Source: an uncultured Nocardioides sp.
GTDB lineage: Bacteria; Actinomycetota; Actinomycetes; Propionibacteriales; Nocardioidaceae
DNA: 64,000 bases
NCBI RefSeq assembly: GCF_946885725.1
Contig: NZ_CAMPGZ010000001.1
Span: 1-64,000, forward strand
Reading direction: 5' to 3'
The position numbers and the translations under genes were made by a program. The notes under the pieces are model-generated. The model searched no databases. It worked only from the letters and a program-made list of their open reading frames with translations, and was not told the origin of the DNA. Shown here in pieces: positions 22,686 through 31,596 of the stretch (the stretch's first letter is position 1; each line of letters begins with the position of its first letter).

Positions 22686-22725
22686 GCGTAGCTCGACTCG
22701 TCCCGGGGGCGTAGCGCGACTCATC
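22686..22725. repeat. Direct repeat upstream of the PKD protein gene
   Basis: gcgtagctcgactcgtc at 22686 and gcgtagcgcgactcatc at 22709 match at 15 of 17 positions with a 23-bp offset, ending 46 nt before the ATG at 22772. Position and helical spacing make an operator possible; no known regulator matches. Confidence 0.5.
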
Positions 22726-22771
22726 ACGGTTACGGGCGACTCGGGCGCGTTCTGTTCCCGAGAGTTCCGAG

Positions 22772-24421
22772 ATGGCCCGCTCTCGGTATCACGCCCTGCT
22801 CGCCCTCCTGCTGGCCGTCCCGGCGCCCACTCTCATCGGTGCCGGGCCGGCGTCGGGCGCGCTGCCCGCCACGCCGTCGCTCGAGCTCGACCGCATCGTG
22901 CGGACCACGCCGTTCGCCGGCGGTGGGGAGGTCGACGACGTGGAAGGGATCGCGTACGTCGAGCGGGACAACGCCGTGTGGCTGGCCGACGACAACGGCA
23001 ACGCGATCTACGAGGTGGACGCCGGCACCGGTCGGCTTCGCCGCACGGTCGGCGCCTCCGACTTCAACGGCACACCGTCGGCAGCGGGCGGCAGCGCGGC
23101 CGCGCTCCCCCGCTACGACGACCTCGAGAGCCTCGCTTACGACTCCGCACGTGACCGCCTGTACGTGTTCTCCGGCAGCTGCTGCACCGCCTCCGTACTG
23201 CCGACGGCGTTCGTGATGACTCGGGTCAACGGTGTGCTCGAGCTCGAGTCGTACCAGCCGCTCACCGCAGGGACGGAGTTCACCGCCGCGGGCTGGAACC
23301 CCGCCGACGGCCGTCTGTACGTCGGGTCCGGCACCACCTTGCGGACCTACGACTACGCGACCAACACGCGCGGAGCGGCGATCAGCGTCGGCGGCCTCTC
23401 AGGGATCCTCGGGCTGGACTTCACCGACGATGGCAAGGACCTGTTCGTCGCGCACTCCACCTCGGTGGTCTCGCGGGTGAGCTGGGCGACCCGGAGCCGC
23501 GTCGCCGCCTGGGACCTGGACCTCGGCGACTTCGACGTCCGCGACGCCCGCGGCGTCGAGGTGATCGGCGAGCAGCTCTGGGTGCCGGACGGGGCCACCC
23601 GATCCAGCAGCGACCCGAACGACCGGGCGGTGTTCGTGTTCGACGTGGGCGCCACCGGCTCGTCCCCGCCAGCCGCGCCGCCCACGCCTCCACCCACGCC
23701 GACCGCGTCGTTCGACGCCTCCGCGACGTCCGGGACCGCGCCCCTCACCGTGTCCTTCGTCGACACGTCGAGTGGCAGCCCGACCGGGTGGGAGTGGGAC
23801 TTCGGGGACGGCGCGAACGCGTCCACCGCTGCGGCGACGCACACGTACGCCGTCCCCGGCAGCTACGTCGTGCGGCTGACGGTCTCGAACGCCGGTGGCG
23901 CGACCAGCGCCACGCGCACCATCGAGGTCGCAACGGCCTCGGCTCCACCGGCGCCCTCGCGGGCGAGGGAGCTGGTCGGCAACTCCGGCTTCGAGTCCGG
24001 CCTCGCCGGCTGGCGGGGCGCCAAGCCGGGCACGCGCCTCGCCCGCGTGCACGGCGCGCACTCCGGCCGCTGGGCCGTGCGGGTGTCCGGCCGCGGCGAC
24101 CGCCGCCGCACCGTCGGGCTCGAGGACGCCGGACGGGGCTGGGCCGGAGCCACGGCCGAAGGCACCTACACGGCGTCGGTCTGGGTGCGCTCCAAGGACG
24201 TCGGCGCCCGGCTGGTGCTGCGGCTCGACGAGCGTCGCACCGGCAAGAGCATCGGACGGGTGCGGACGACGCGGACGCTGACGCGCGGCTGGCAGCGGGC
24301 GCGGGTCGCCTACGTGGCCAGGGCGCCCGGCACCTCGCGGCTCGACCTCTCGGTCGTCCTGCACGGCACCGGGAAGAAGGCGTGGTTCAAGGCCGACGAC
24401 GTGAGCCTGCGGATCTCCTGA
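22772..24421 (+). CDS. Secreted protein: beta-propeller-like region, PKD domain, C-terminal carbohydrate-binding-like domain
   Basis: 549 residues with an N-terminal Sec signal (about 1-30, cut near ASGALP). Residues 35-300 repeat short beta-strand units (GIAYVERDNAVWLADD, SLAYDSARDRLYVFSG, GLDFTDDGKDLFVAH), as in SdiA-regulated/esterase-like phytase propellers. A Pro/Thr linker (about 295-308) precedes a PKD domain (about 309-387) with WEWDFGDG and HTYAVPGSYVVRLTV. The last 150 residues look like a CBM4/9-type jelly roll starting NSGFESGLAGW. No enzyme active site is certain. Function: extracellular binding or hydrolysis, unknown. Confidence 0.82.
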   Translation: MARSRYHALLALLLAVPAPTLIGAGPASGALPATPSLELDRIVRTTPFAGGGEVDDVEGIAYVERDNAVWLADDNGNAIYEVDAGTGRLRRTVGASDFNGTPSAAGGSAAALPRYDDLESLAYDSARDRLYVFSGSCCTASVLPTAFVMTRVNGVLELESYQPLTAGTEFTAAGWNPADGRLYVGSGTTLRTYDYATNTRGAAISVGGLSGILGLDFTDDGKDLFVAHSTSVVSRVSWATRSRVAAWDLDLGDFDVRDARGVEVIGEQLWVPDGATRSSSDPNDRAVFVFDVGATGSSPPAAPPTPPPTPTASFDASATSGTAPLTVSFVDTSSGSPTGWEWDFGDGANASTAAATHTYAVPGSYVVRLTVSNAGGATSATRTIEVATASAPPAPSRARELVGNSGFESGLAGWRGAKPGTRLARVHGAHSGRWAVRVSGRGDRRRTVGLEDAGRGWAGATAEGTYTASVWVRSKDVGARLVLRLDERRTGKSIGRVRTTRTLTRGWQRARVAYVARAPGTSRLDLSVVLHGTGKKAWFKADDVSLRIS

Positions 24422-24482
24422 GCAGGGCGTCCGCGTCGTGACGAGCCGTCCCGCCCCGGTGGTCGCCGGGGCGGGACGGCGC

Positions 24483-24546
24483 CGTCACCCGGTCATCCGG
24501 TCACCCGGTCATCCGGTCATCCGGTCACCCAGTCATCCGGTCACTC
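24483..24546. repeat. Tandem 8-bp repeat, eight units, between convergent genes
   Basis: Eight consecutive octamers follow the consensus GGTCAYCC (variants at the first and last bases). The last unit overlaps the stop codon of the minus-strand gene at 24541. This is a minisatellite-like tract in the space between two convergent secreted-protein genes; copy number probably varies between strains. Confidence 0.9.
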
Positions 24547-26235
24547 GGTGTGGAACTTCCAGGTGGCGTCCTTCAGCGGGTTGCCGGCCCTGTCGCGGAT
24601 GCCGGAGCGCGAACCGTTCAGCCGGACCCGGTAGGTGGTGTCCTTCTTGAGCTTGCCCTTCGGGTCGAGCCGCCACGTGTCCCCCGAGACCTTCTCGACC
24701 TTGACGCGGACGACCTTGCCGGACTTGGCCTTGACCAGCCGCATGCTGCCCTTGTCGACACCACGAACGGCCTCGCTGAACGTCGCGACGACGTCACTGC
24801 GCCGATCGGCCGGCTTCGCGCCCGACTTGGGTGACGCGTACTTCAGCACCGGGGCCACTCGGTCCTTGCCGACGCCGGTGCCGGCGAGGCTGATGACCTG
24901 CGTGCCCACGCTGGTCGCCACGTCGAGGACAGCCGTGCGGACGCGCTTGGCTCGGGGCGCGAAGATCACGCGGACGTTGCAGGAAGTGCCGGGAGCCAGC
25001 GTGACGCCGGCGACGCATGCGTTCCCGGTGAGCCCGCGCCGGAAGTCGTAGCGGTTCGTGCCCGCGAAGCGCGGCTTCGACACGGCCAGGTCGAGGTCAC
25101 CTGTGTTGGTCACCGTCACGACGTCGCTGCGCTGCTTGCCGACCTTGGTGTCGGCCATGACGACGGAGCTCTTCGACAGGGTGGCCACGCCGAGACGGCC
25201 CTTGCCGGCCAGGGCAATGACCTTGGTACCGGTCTCGTCGGTGACGGAGGCCGTGCCGATAGCGAGTGCACCCGGCGTGGGTGTGTAGGTGACAGCGAAG
25301 CCACACGTCGCCCCGGTAGGCAGTGCCCCGAGACAGGTGTTGGCAGTGATCGCGAACGGTGCGGTCGCGCTCACGGCGCTGATCGTGATCGGCGAGTCCG
25401 TGCCGATGCTGCGGTAGACGACGTGCTGGGTGGCCGGGCCGGTCTGGGCGCCGAAGTCGATCGTCGCTCGGTCCAGGCTGCCCATCGCTCCCGGCGCCAG
25501 CTTGCCGAGCACGACGAACTGGTTGTTCTGGTCACAGCCCGAGCCGCAGTTGCCGTTGATGCCTGGTCCCTCCACGCGCACAGCGTTGAAGTTGTTCGGG
25601 GAGCCTGTGACGGGATGCTCGGCGCCGTCGCTCAGGTAGGGCGGCGACAACACGGTCGGTACGAGGAAGCGACCGAACCTGCCATCGATCGCGCTGGCGA
25701 AGTCTCCGGCAACCGCCGCGGTCTCGAAGCGGCACGCGTTGTTGGGAATCTGTCCGTCGGCGTTCGACTTGCACTCGTTGCTCCCGAACGGATCGGTGAT
25801 CTTGTACGTCGAGTTCGGTTGCACGGCGCCTCGCCGTGCGGAGTACTGGGTCCTCTGGAACACCACTTGCTGATCCGACCCCGGCCCCGCGAACGCCATC
25901 TCGAGGTCCAGAGCGATGTCGATCCCTCCAGCCGAGGAGGTGGCGGAGTAGTAGAACCCCTCACCGTCCTCCGGGGGTGAGAACGCAAGGAGCTCAGCCG
26001 CAGTGGTAGGGCACCGTGGCGGTCCGTCCAGGCAGGGCTGAAGGCTCATGCCCATGTCGTCGGTGTAGAAGGCCGGGAAGTTCGTCGCGGGATCGATGGG
26101 CCCGACTCGGGTGAGCGCGGCGTCGGCGCTCGTGGCGGTGAGCGAGAGGCCCGACGCGGCCAGCAGGCCCGCCGTGGCGAGCGTGATGCTTCGTCGGGAC
26201 GGGGAGCGCGGCTTGGAGCCGAGAACCGAGATCAT
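24541..26235 (-). CDS. Secreted protein with choice-of-anchor-like and Ig-like (Big_5) domains
   Basis: 564 residues from ATG 26235, with an AGGGGG site close upstream. A twin-basic signal region ends near ATSADA. Residues 40-240 form a cysteine-containing N-domain of unknown type; two ASPM/SPD-2/Hydin-like beta domains follow (FAVTYTPTPGALAIGTASV and NVRVIFAPRAKRVRTAVLDV). The C-terminal 110 residues are a Big_5 Ig-like domain (VVATFSEAVRGVDKGSM, GIRDRAGNPLKDATWKFHTE). No sortase motif. The last domain resembles those in the giant peroxidase at 37179-43124. Likely a cell-surface or matrix protein. Confidence 0.82.
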   Translation of the reverse strand: MISVLGSKPRSPSRRSITLATAGLLAASGLSLTATSADAALTRVGPIDPATNFPAFYTDDMGMSLQPCLDGPPRCPTTAAELLAFSPPEDGEGFYYSATSSAGGIDIALDLEMAFAGPGSDQQVVFQRTQYSARRGAVQPNSTYKITDPFGSNECKSNADGQIPNNACRFETAAVAGDFASAIDGRFGRFLVPTVLSPPYLSDGAEHPVTGSPNNFNAVRVEGPGINGNCGSGCDQNNQFVVLGKLAPGAMGSLDRATIDFGAQTGPATQHVVYRSIGTDSPITISAVSATAPFAITANTCLGALPTGATCGFAVTYTPTPGALAIGTASVTDETGTKVIALAGKGRLGVATLSKSSVVMADTKVGKQRSDVVTVTNTGDLDLAVSKPRFAGTNRYDFRRGLTGNACVAGVTLAPGTSCNVRVIFAPRAKRVRTAVLDVATSVGTQVISLAGTGVGKDRVAPVLKYASPKSGAKPADRRSDVVATFSEAVRGVDKGSMRLVKAKSGKVVRVKVEKVSGDTWRLDPKGKLKKDTTYRVRLNGSRSGIRDRAGNPLKDATWKFHTE

Positions 26236-26475
26236 GTGTGCTACCCCCTGGTGTCGAGAGCCGGTCGGCGGTTGCGCGACCGACGCCCCACATCGTGGGA
26301 GCCATCCGTAAAAAAAATGGTAAACGGACTGAGACGGACATCCGAGGCTCACGAGGTGCTCCGCTCGCCGCAGCACCTGGACCGTTCACCGACCGACGAC
26401 CGGTGCGTCCTTGTCCGGGCGGCGAGCCCCTCACGAGCGTGGCCGTACACACTCTCGGGAAAGGGGCACCGCCTC

Positions 26476-28077
26476 ATGAACGCACCATCCACCCGCGACG
26501 ACCGCGACGACCGCGCCGGCAGCGATGTGGTCACCAGCGGCACCGGGGACACCGGCGAGCTCGACCGCCGATCCTTCCTCACCCGCGCCGGCGCAGTGGC
26601 CGCGCTCGGCGCCGCCGGCTGGTCCGGTCGCCAGCTGCTGCACGGCCCGGAACCGGCACAGGCCGCCGCGGCCGCCGCCGGGACCGTCGACCCGGCCGAC
26701 ACCGATCCGCTGAACCTGCTGAAGCGGATGCTGTCCTACGACACCTCCAACTACGGCGAGGGCGGCAACACCCGCCCCCACGCCGAGATGCTCAAGGGCG
26801 TCTGGGACCGTGCCGGCGTGGCGACGGAGATCGTCGAGACGCCCAAGCCGGACAACGTCCATCTGATCGCCCGGATCAAGGGCACCACGTCGGCCAAGCC
26901 GCTGCTCGTCCTCGGCCACTCCGACGTCGTACCGGTCGAGCGCGAGAACTGGCGGGTGGACCCGTGGGCCGGCCGGGTCCGCAAGGGCCAGATCTACGGT
27001 CGCGGCGCGCTGGACATGAAGGGCATGAACTCCGCAGCCGTCTCCGCCCTGCTCCGGCACATCGACGAGGGCGGCACCTTCGAGCGCGACATCATCGTCC
27101 TCACCGACTGCGACGAGGAGGCCGGCTCCTACGGGTCGCGGTGGCTGGCCGAGCAGCACTGGGACAAGGTCGACGCCGGCATGGTCCTCACTGAGGGCGG
27201 CTGGTTCCTCGCCCAGAAGAACGGGACCACCCCGATGCTGATCACCGCGACCCGGCAGGACAAGGTCTACTTCAACCTCGACCTGTACGCCGAGGGCACC
27301 GCCACCCACTCCTCCAAGCCCCGCCCGGACGCGGCGATCGTGCGGCTGTCGCGCGCCGTCGACGAGCTCAGCGGCTGGCTGGCACCGGTGCACCTGACCC
27401 CGGTCACCCGCGACTACTTCGCCGCGCTGGCCAAGGCGACCGACGACGACCGGTTCGCCAAGGCGATCCGGATGCTGCTGCACGCCAGGTCCCAGCCCGC
27501 GCGCGAGCGGGCGGCCCGGGTGATGGTGGCGCGCTCCTCCTACCCGTGGCTGCACTCGGCCCTGCTGCGCACGACCACGGCGTACGTGATCGAGGACGCC
27601 GGCTACAAGGAGAACGTGATCCCCTCCACCGCCCACGTGCGGATCAACTGTCGGGCCGTGCCCGGTGGGCAACGTCCCCGTCACTTCCTCGCCGCGGTCC
27701 GCGACAAGGTTGCCGGCCGGCACATCAAGGTGAAGCTGGCCCGTCCCGCCGGGACCAGCGAGGCGGAGTACCTCGACCAGCTCGACAAGACCTGGGCGAC
27801 CAAGCCGGCCGACCTCGACACCCCGCTGTTCCGGGCGCTGAGGAAGGCCGCAGCCGCCACCTACCCGCGGGCGGAGTTCGCACCGGCTCTGTTCGAGGCC
27901 GGCACCAGCCTGCACCCGTGGCGCGAGCGCGGCATCCCCGGGTACGGCGTCTACCCGTACGTCATCGACAATGCCCAGCTGGTTGCGATGCACGGCAACA
28001 ACGAGCGCATCTACGTCGACGCGCTACGCAGGGGAACCGACTTCATGTACCGGATGTTCGACCGGTTCCGCGCCTGA
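26476..28077 (+). CDS. Exported M20 family metallopeptidase (Tat signal)
   Basis: 533 residues from ATG 26476 with AAGGGG upstream. A twin-arginine signal (DRRSFLTRAGAVAALGAAG) and an Ala-rich segment indicate Tat export as a folded metalloenzyme. Dizinc motifs: LLVLGHSDVVPVERENW, GRGALDMKGMNSA and LTDCDEEAGSYGSRW. The lid domain and a final AGTSLHPWRERGIPGYG segment match long M20 peptidases. It is divergent from the Ig-like protein with a 240-nt intergenic region and differs from the cytosolic M20 enzyme at 21031-22380. Confidence 0.92.
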   Translation: MNAPSTRDDRDDRAGSDVVTSGTGDTGELDRRSFLTRAGAVAALGAAGWSGRQLLHGPEPAQAAAAAAGTVDPADTDPLNLLKRMLSYDTSNYGEGGNTRPHAEMLKGVWDRAGVATEIVETPKPDNVHLIARIKGTTSAKPLLVLGHSDVVPVERENWRVDPWAGRVRKGQIYGRGALDMKGMNSAAVSALLRHIDEGGTFERDIIVLTDCDEEAGSYGSRWLAEQHWDKVDAGMVLTEGGWFLAQKNGTTPMLITATRQDKVYFNLDLYAEGTATHSSKPRPDAAIVRLSRAVDELSGWLAPVHLTPVTRDYFAALAKATDDDRFAKAIRMLLHARSQPARERAARVMVARSSYPWLHSALLRTTTAYVIEDAGYKENVIPSTAHVRINCRAVPGGQRPRHFLAAVRDKVAGRHIKVKLARPAGTSEAEYLDQLDKTWATKPADLDTPLFRALRKAAAATYPRAEFAPALFEAGTSLHPWRERGIPGYGVYPYVIDNAQLVAMHGNNERIYVDALRRGTDFMYRMFDRFRA

Positions 28078-28115
28078 CGGCAGACCTGGTGCCACCGCCG
28101 CCGGGCTGGGCGGCG

Positions 28116-29804
28116 CTACCTCGCCATCCAGTCCGGCGGCAGCCCGACCAGCAGAGGTGCTTGCCGGGCAGTCCGGGCGAGCCTGGGGAGGAACGGGTTC
28201 GTGTTCGCGGCACACACCTGACCCTCCGGGGGGAGGGCCAGCGTGAGCAGATAGGCGTTGACGAAGCCGGTGACACAGGCACTGCGCCGGTAGGCGGTGT
28301 GTCCCCATCCGGCGTACGCCAGCAGCCGGCTGTTCGGCAGCAGCTCCGCTGTGGCCTGGGCGCCGGCGAAGTCGGTCACGCCGTCGAAGAAGTTCCCCAC
28401 CACCAGCACGGGCGCCGACGTCGGCGCCGTCCACGGCCCGGTGTAGCGGTCCTCGTTCACCGGCCAGCGCGCGCAGCCGGTGTTCAGCCACCACCACAGC
28501 GGACCGAACCGCGAGCCACTCCGGGCGAACCTGCCGCCGTCCCGCCAGTCCGCGAAGGTGCGCGGGTACCGGACGTCGGCACACATGTTGCCGAAGAAGG
28601 CGTCCAACCCGTTCGGGTAGGCCGCCTCCCTGCGACCCGGAGGCCTCAGCTGGTCGGCCAGCTTGCGGTGCAGCCGGCCGGCCTTCGCCGCGGCGCCGGC
28701 CTTGCCGTCGAGGGCCGCGTCGGCCAGGAAGTCGAAGAGCGCGGCCGCGCCGTTCGGGCCGTCCCACACCTCGGGGGCGTACATCGCTCCCGTCGCGTCA
28801 CCGATGAGGAAGTCGTAGGAGTACGGGAACCCCTCCGGGAGGAAGACCGGCTGGTGCCGCAGCGTGGTCGTCAGCGCGGCCCAGCGTTGCGCGGAACCCT
28901 CGGGCGTCCAGAACGCGCACTCGGCGCCGGCCTCGTCGCAGAGTCGCAGGAACTCGCCGAACTCCCGCTGGGTGGCGACCCGGTCGGACTCGATCTGCCG
29001 ACCGCTCGACCACAGCCGGGGGTCGAGCACCCCGTCGATCACCATCGCCCGGATCTTGTCCGGGAACAGGTTGGCGTACGTCGTACCCAGGTAGGACCCG
29101 TAGGAGAAGCCGAGGTAGGTGAGGGCCGGGTCACCGACCGCGATGCGGAGCCGGTCGAGGTCGCGCGCGACGTCGGCGGTGCTCATGTGCTCGACCACCC
29201 GCTCACCGTCGTCGTGGCACTCGCGGTTCAGCCCGGCGAACGCCTCGTAGAAGGGGCGGTACTGCCACGCGAGGTACGGGAACACGGGCTGGCCGAAGAG
29301 GAGCGCGAAGAGGTCCTGCCTGGAGTCGAAGCAGTGCAGCGGGTCGGAGGCTCCCACGCCGCGCGGGTCGAAGCCGACGACGTCGAAGCGCCCCTCGAGG
29401 CGCGTGTGCAGGTAGGCGCCGAACCGGGAGAACACCAGGTCGACCCCGGAACCGCCCGGACCACCGGGGTTCACGAAGACGCTGCCGATGCGTCCCTCCG
29501 GGTGCGTGGCCGGGATCCGGTTGAGCGCGAGCCGGATCGAGCCCGCAGCCGGCCGGTCGTAGTCCAGCGGAACCCGGACCGTGGCGCAGTCGTAGCCGGG
29601 GCGGAAGATGCCGCACGGCCTCCAGTGCACCGCCGACTGCTTCCGGGCCTCGGTGACGGCGGCCGCAGGCGGCGCCTGCACCGACGCCGCTGCGGGTGGC
29701 GGGAAGACCGCGACCGCCGCGCTGGTGGATGCGGACGCCGAGACGAGAACCGCGGCCGCCAGGAGCCACCCGACCTTCGTGCGCGACCAACCCCGGACTG
29801 TCAT
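28116..29804 (-). CDS. Secreted alpha/beta hydrolase, tripeptidyl-aminopeptidase (TAP)-like
   Basis: 562 residues from ATG 29804 (GGGGAGGG 8 nt upstream), with a signal peptide. Catalytic features: oxyanion segment FVNPGGPGGSG (110-120), FDPRGVGASD, nucleophile S234 in LGFSYGSYLG, and a C-terminal TAP-like domain ending with the His segment YAGWGHTAYRRSACV. Cysteines C64/C73 and others suggest disulfides. Family members are mycelium-associated exopeptidases or proline iminopeptidase-like enzymes (SlpD/SlpE, CaeA type); substrate unproven. It converges with the M20 peptidase 38 nt away. Confidence 0.92.
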   Translation of the reverse strand: MTVRGWSRTKVGWLLAAAVLVSASASTSAAVAVFPPPAAASVQAPPAAAVTEARKQSAVHWRPCGIFRPGYDCATVRVPLDYDRPAAGSIRLALNRIPATHPEGRIGSVFVNPGGPGGSGVDLVFSRFGAYLHTRLEGRFDVVGFDPRGVGASDPLHCFDSRQDLFALLFGQPVFPYLAWQYRPFYEAFAGLNRECHDDGERVVEHMSTADVARDLDRLRIAVGDPALTYLGFSYGSYLGTTYANLFPDKIRAMVIDGVLDPRLWSSGRQIESDRVATQREFGEFLRLCDEAGAECAFWTPEGSAQRWAALTTTLRHQPVFLPEGFPYSYDFLIGDATGAMYAPEVWDGPNGAAALFDFLADAALDGKAGAAAKAGRLHRKLADQLRPPGRREAAYPNGLDAFFGNMCADVRYPRTFADWRDGGRFARSGSRFGPLWWWLNTGCARWPVNEDRYTGPWTAPTSAPVLVVGNFFDGVTDFAGAQATAELLPNSRLLAYAGWGHTAYRRSACVTGFVNAYLLTLALPPEGQVCAANTNPFLPRLARTARQAPLLVGLPPDWMAR

Positions 29805-30022
29805 GGCTCGGCCCTCCCCGCAGGCGACGAACGTCGTACGACGGTAGGCAGCCGCTTGAGGCCGTGCCATCGTCCGATTGAGGTAGGTCGCCGGACTTTC
29901 CGACTGCGCTCCGGCGTCAGACCGTCGACTGGCGTCGCGACCGGCGAGGAGTCAGTTGTTCAGGCTCGTGGACGGCGTGTCGCTACAGAACTGACCCGTC
30001 GGCCGCCGCGGCCGCGCCGACG

Positions 30023-30658
30023 TCACGTGCCGGGGTTGACCGCAGCCCCCAGGCTGTCGGCGCCGACGTACTTCGGCGCTCGTCGCTGGTAGAAGGACCG
30101 CACGCCGTCGAGCTCGAAGCCGGCGCCCTCGATCAGTGCGAGGACGGGCTTGATGAGGTCGCAGCCGCCGAAGACGGCGTGATGCGTCGCTCGCACGCGA
30201 TGCTGCATCCGCTGCACTCGTACGTCGGGAGCGAGGCCGTGCTCGAGGAAGAGGTACCGCCCGCCCGGGCGGAGCACACGCCGTAGCTCGGCGAGAGCGG
30301 TCGGGGCGTCAGGGATGCTGCACAACGTCCACGTCGACAGGGCCATGTCGAAGGTGTCGTCATCGAACGACAGCTTCTGGCCGTCGATTCCAGCATGCCG
30401 GATCGGCACGCCGCTGGCCGCCACCCGCCGGCTCACCAGCTGCCACGCGAGGTCGGCCGGCTCCACCGCGGCGACGCTCGCCACGGTCTTCGGATAGTGC
30501 GGCACGTTCAGTCCCGAACCGAAACCGATCTCCACGACGTCGCCTGCCAGCCCCGCGCAGACGGTCCGACGCAGCTGGGTGGGGGTCCGCATGCCGAGGC
30601 AGCAGTTCAGGAGCCGCGGCGCCACGTTCCGCCGGTAGCTGGTTTGCCAGCCGCCCAT
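30023..30658 (-). CDS. Class I SAM-dependent methyltransferase
   Basis: 211 residues. Motif I is VVEIGFGSGLNVPHYP, the acidic AAVEPADLAW follows, then FDMALSTWTLCSIPD and the post-II ELRRVLRPGGRYLFLEHG typical of Methyltransf_11. Target unknown. No export signal. About 218 nt separate it from the upstream-strand hydrolase start and contain nothing recognised. Confidence 0.9.
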   Translation of the reverse strand: MGGWQTSYRRNVAPRLLNCCLGMRTPTQLRRTVCAGLAGDVVEIGFGSGLNVPHYPKTVASVAAVEPADLAWQLVSRRVAASGVPIRHAGIDGQKLSFDDDTFDMALSTWTLCSIPDAPTALAELRRVLRPGGRYLFLEHGLAPDVRVQRMQHRVRATHHAVFGGCDLIKPVLALIEGAGFELDGVRSFYQRRAPKYVGADSLGAAVNPGT

Positions 30659-30850
30659 TCCCGCAGCGTAGAGCGGTCAGGATCACACGGAGCTCGAACG
30701 AGTCTCGGGCGGTCCAGACCGACGTTTCGTCCCTTTCGCCGGTGTCCACTCCCTAGGGGCACCGAGGCACCGACAGAGAGCTCGGTGGCCGTCCGGACCG
30801 CGCCGAGGCTCGTCACGTCGCCGGGCGTTTCCACGAGACGACTCGTGGTG

Positions 30851-30992
30851 GTGACGAGCGCGGGAGACCCAGCAGTACGCCGTCCGAACCTGTCACGGGG
30901 CCGGACGGCTGGGGGTGAAGCACGTCTCGATCGGCAGCGGTCGAGCGGCCGGGGCACGGCGTCCCGAACCCGACAGGTCATCTCTCGTAGGC
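30851..30992 (+). promoter_or_regulatory. Candidate c-di-AMP riboswitch (ydaO/yuaA class)
   Basis: The leader of the NlpC/P60 gene carries the conserved blocks of the ydaO element in order: GCGCGGGAGACCCA (30858-30871), GGGGGTGAAG (30911-30920), CCGAACCCGACAGGTCA (30964-30980) and CGTAGGC (30986-30992), with GTCCGAACCTGTCACGG as an internal partner (30882-30898). In actinobacteria this class controls resuscitation-factor and NlpC/P60 cell-wall hydrolase genes, usually switching them off when c-di-AMP is bound. The ribosome-binding site is about 8 nt downstream of the last block. The 192 nt between 30659 and 30850 show nothing else. Confidence 0.85.
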
Positions 30993-31013
30993 GTGCGCCG
31001 GAGAAGACCCCTC

Positions 31014-31580
31014 ATGCCCCAGTCACTGTCCCCTGCCCGCCCACGGGCGGTCCGTTCCGTCCTCGTCGCCCTCGCCACCACGGCCACCCTGGCCGTCACC
31101 GGCCTGAACGGCGCGACCGCGGCCGCCGCCGAGCAGCCCTCGTCCGAGACAGCCGGCCAGGTCGTCCGGAAGGCCGACCGCAAGAACGACCAGCTCGAGC
31201 GCAAGCACAAGAAGCACGCGCGCTCGGCGCTCGTCTCGATCCGGGCCTTCCGCGTGGCCGCCGCCCAGAAGGGTGACCCGTACCGGTACGGCGCCGCCGG
31301 CCCGGACGCCTTCGACTGCTCGGGCCTGACGTCGTACGCGTTCCGTCGCGCCGGCAAGGCCATCCCCCGCACCTCGTCCGCCCAGCGCGCGGCGGCGCGG
31401 CCCATCCCCGCGCGCGCGGCCCGCCCCGGTGACCTGGTGTTCTTCCACGGCGGTGGCGGCGTCTCGCACGTCGGGTTCTACGCCGGCGGCCACCGGATCC
31501 TGCACTCGCCGTACCCCGGCTCGAGCGTGAAGATCGAGCGGATCTGGAGCCGCTCGGTGTCCTACGGCCGGATCGGGTAG
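31014..31580 (+). CDS. Secreted NlpC/P60 peptidoglycan endopeptidase
   Basis: 188 residues from ATG 31014 with GGAGAAG 7 nt upstream. The signal peptide (about 1-39) is followed by a basic helical stretch (50-80) and an NlpC/P60 domain (81-188). The catalytic triad is visible: C102 in FDCSGLTSYAF, H152 in VSHVGFY, and H164 in RILHSP. It probably cleaves peptide stems in peptidoglycan. The upstream c-di-AMP-type leader ties its expression to osmotic and wall state. Confidence 0.95.
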   Translation: MPQSLSPARPRAVRSVLVALATTATLAVTGLNGATAAAAEQPSSETAGQVVRKADRKNDQLERKHKKHARSALVSIRAFRVAAAQKGDPYRYGAAGPDAFDCSGLTSYAFRRAGKAIPRTSSAQRAAARPIPARAARPGDLVFFHGGGGVSHVGFYAGGHRILHSPYPGSSVKIERIWSRSVSYGRIG

Positions 31581-31596
31581 CCGCGGTCCTGAGGCG

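Noticed and set aside
24483..24546. Tandem repeats as a CRISPR-like array
   Set aside because: Units are 8 bp and contiguous without spacers, and no cas genes are present.
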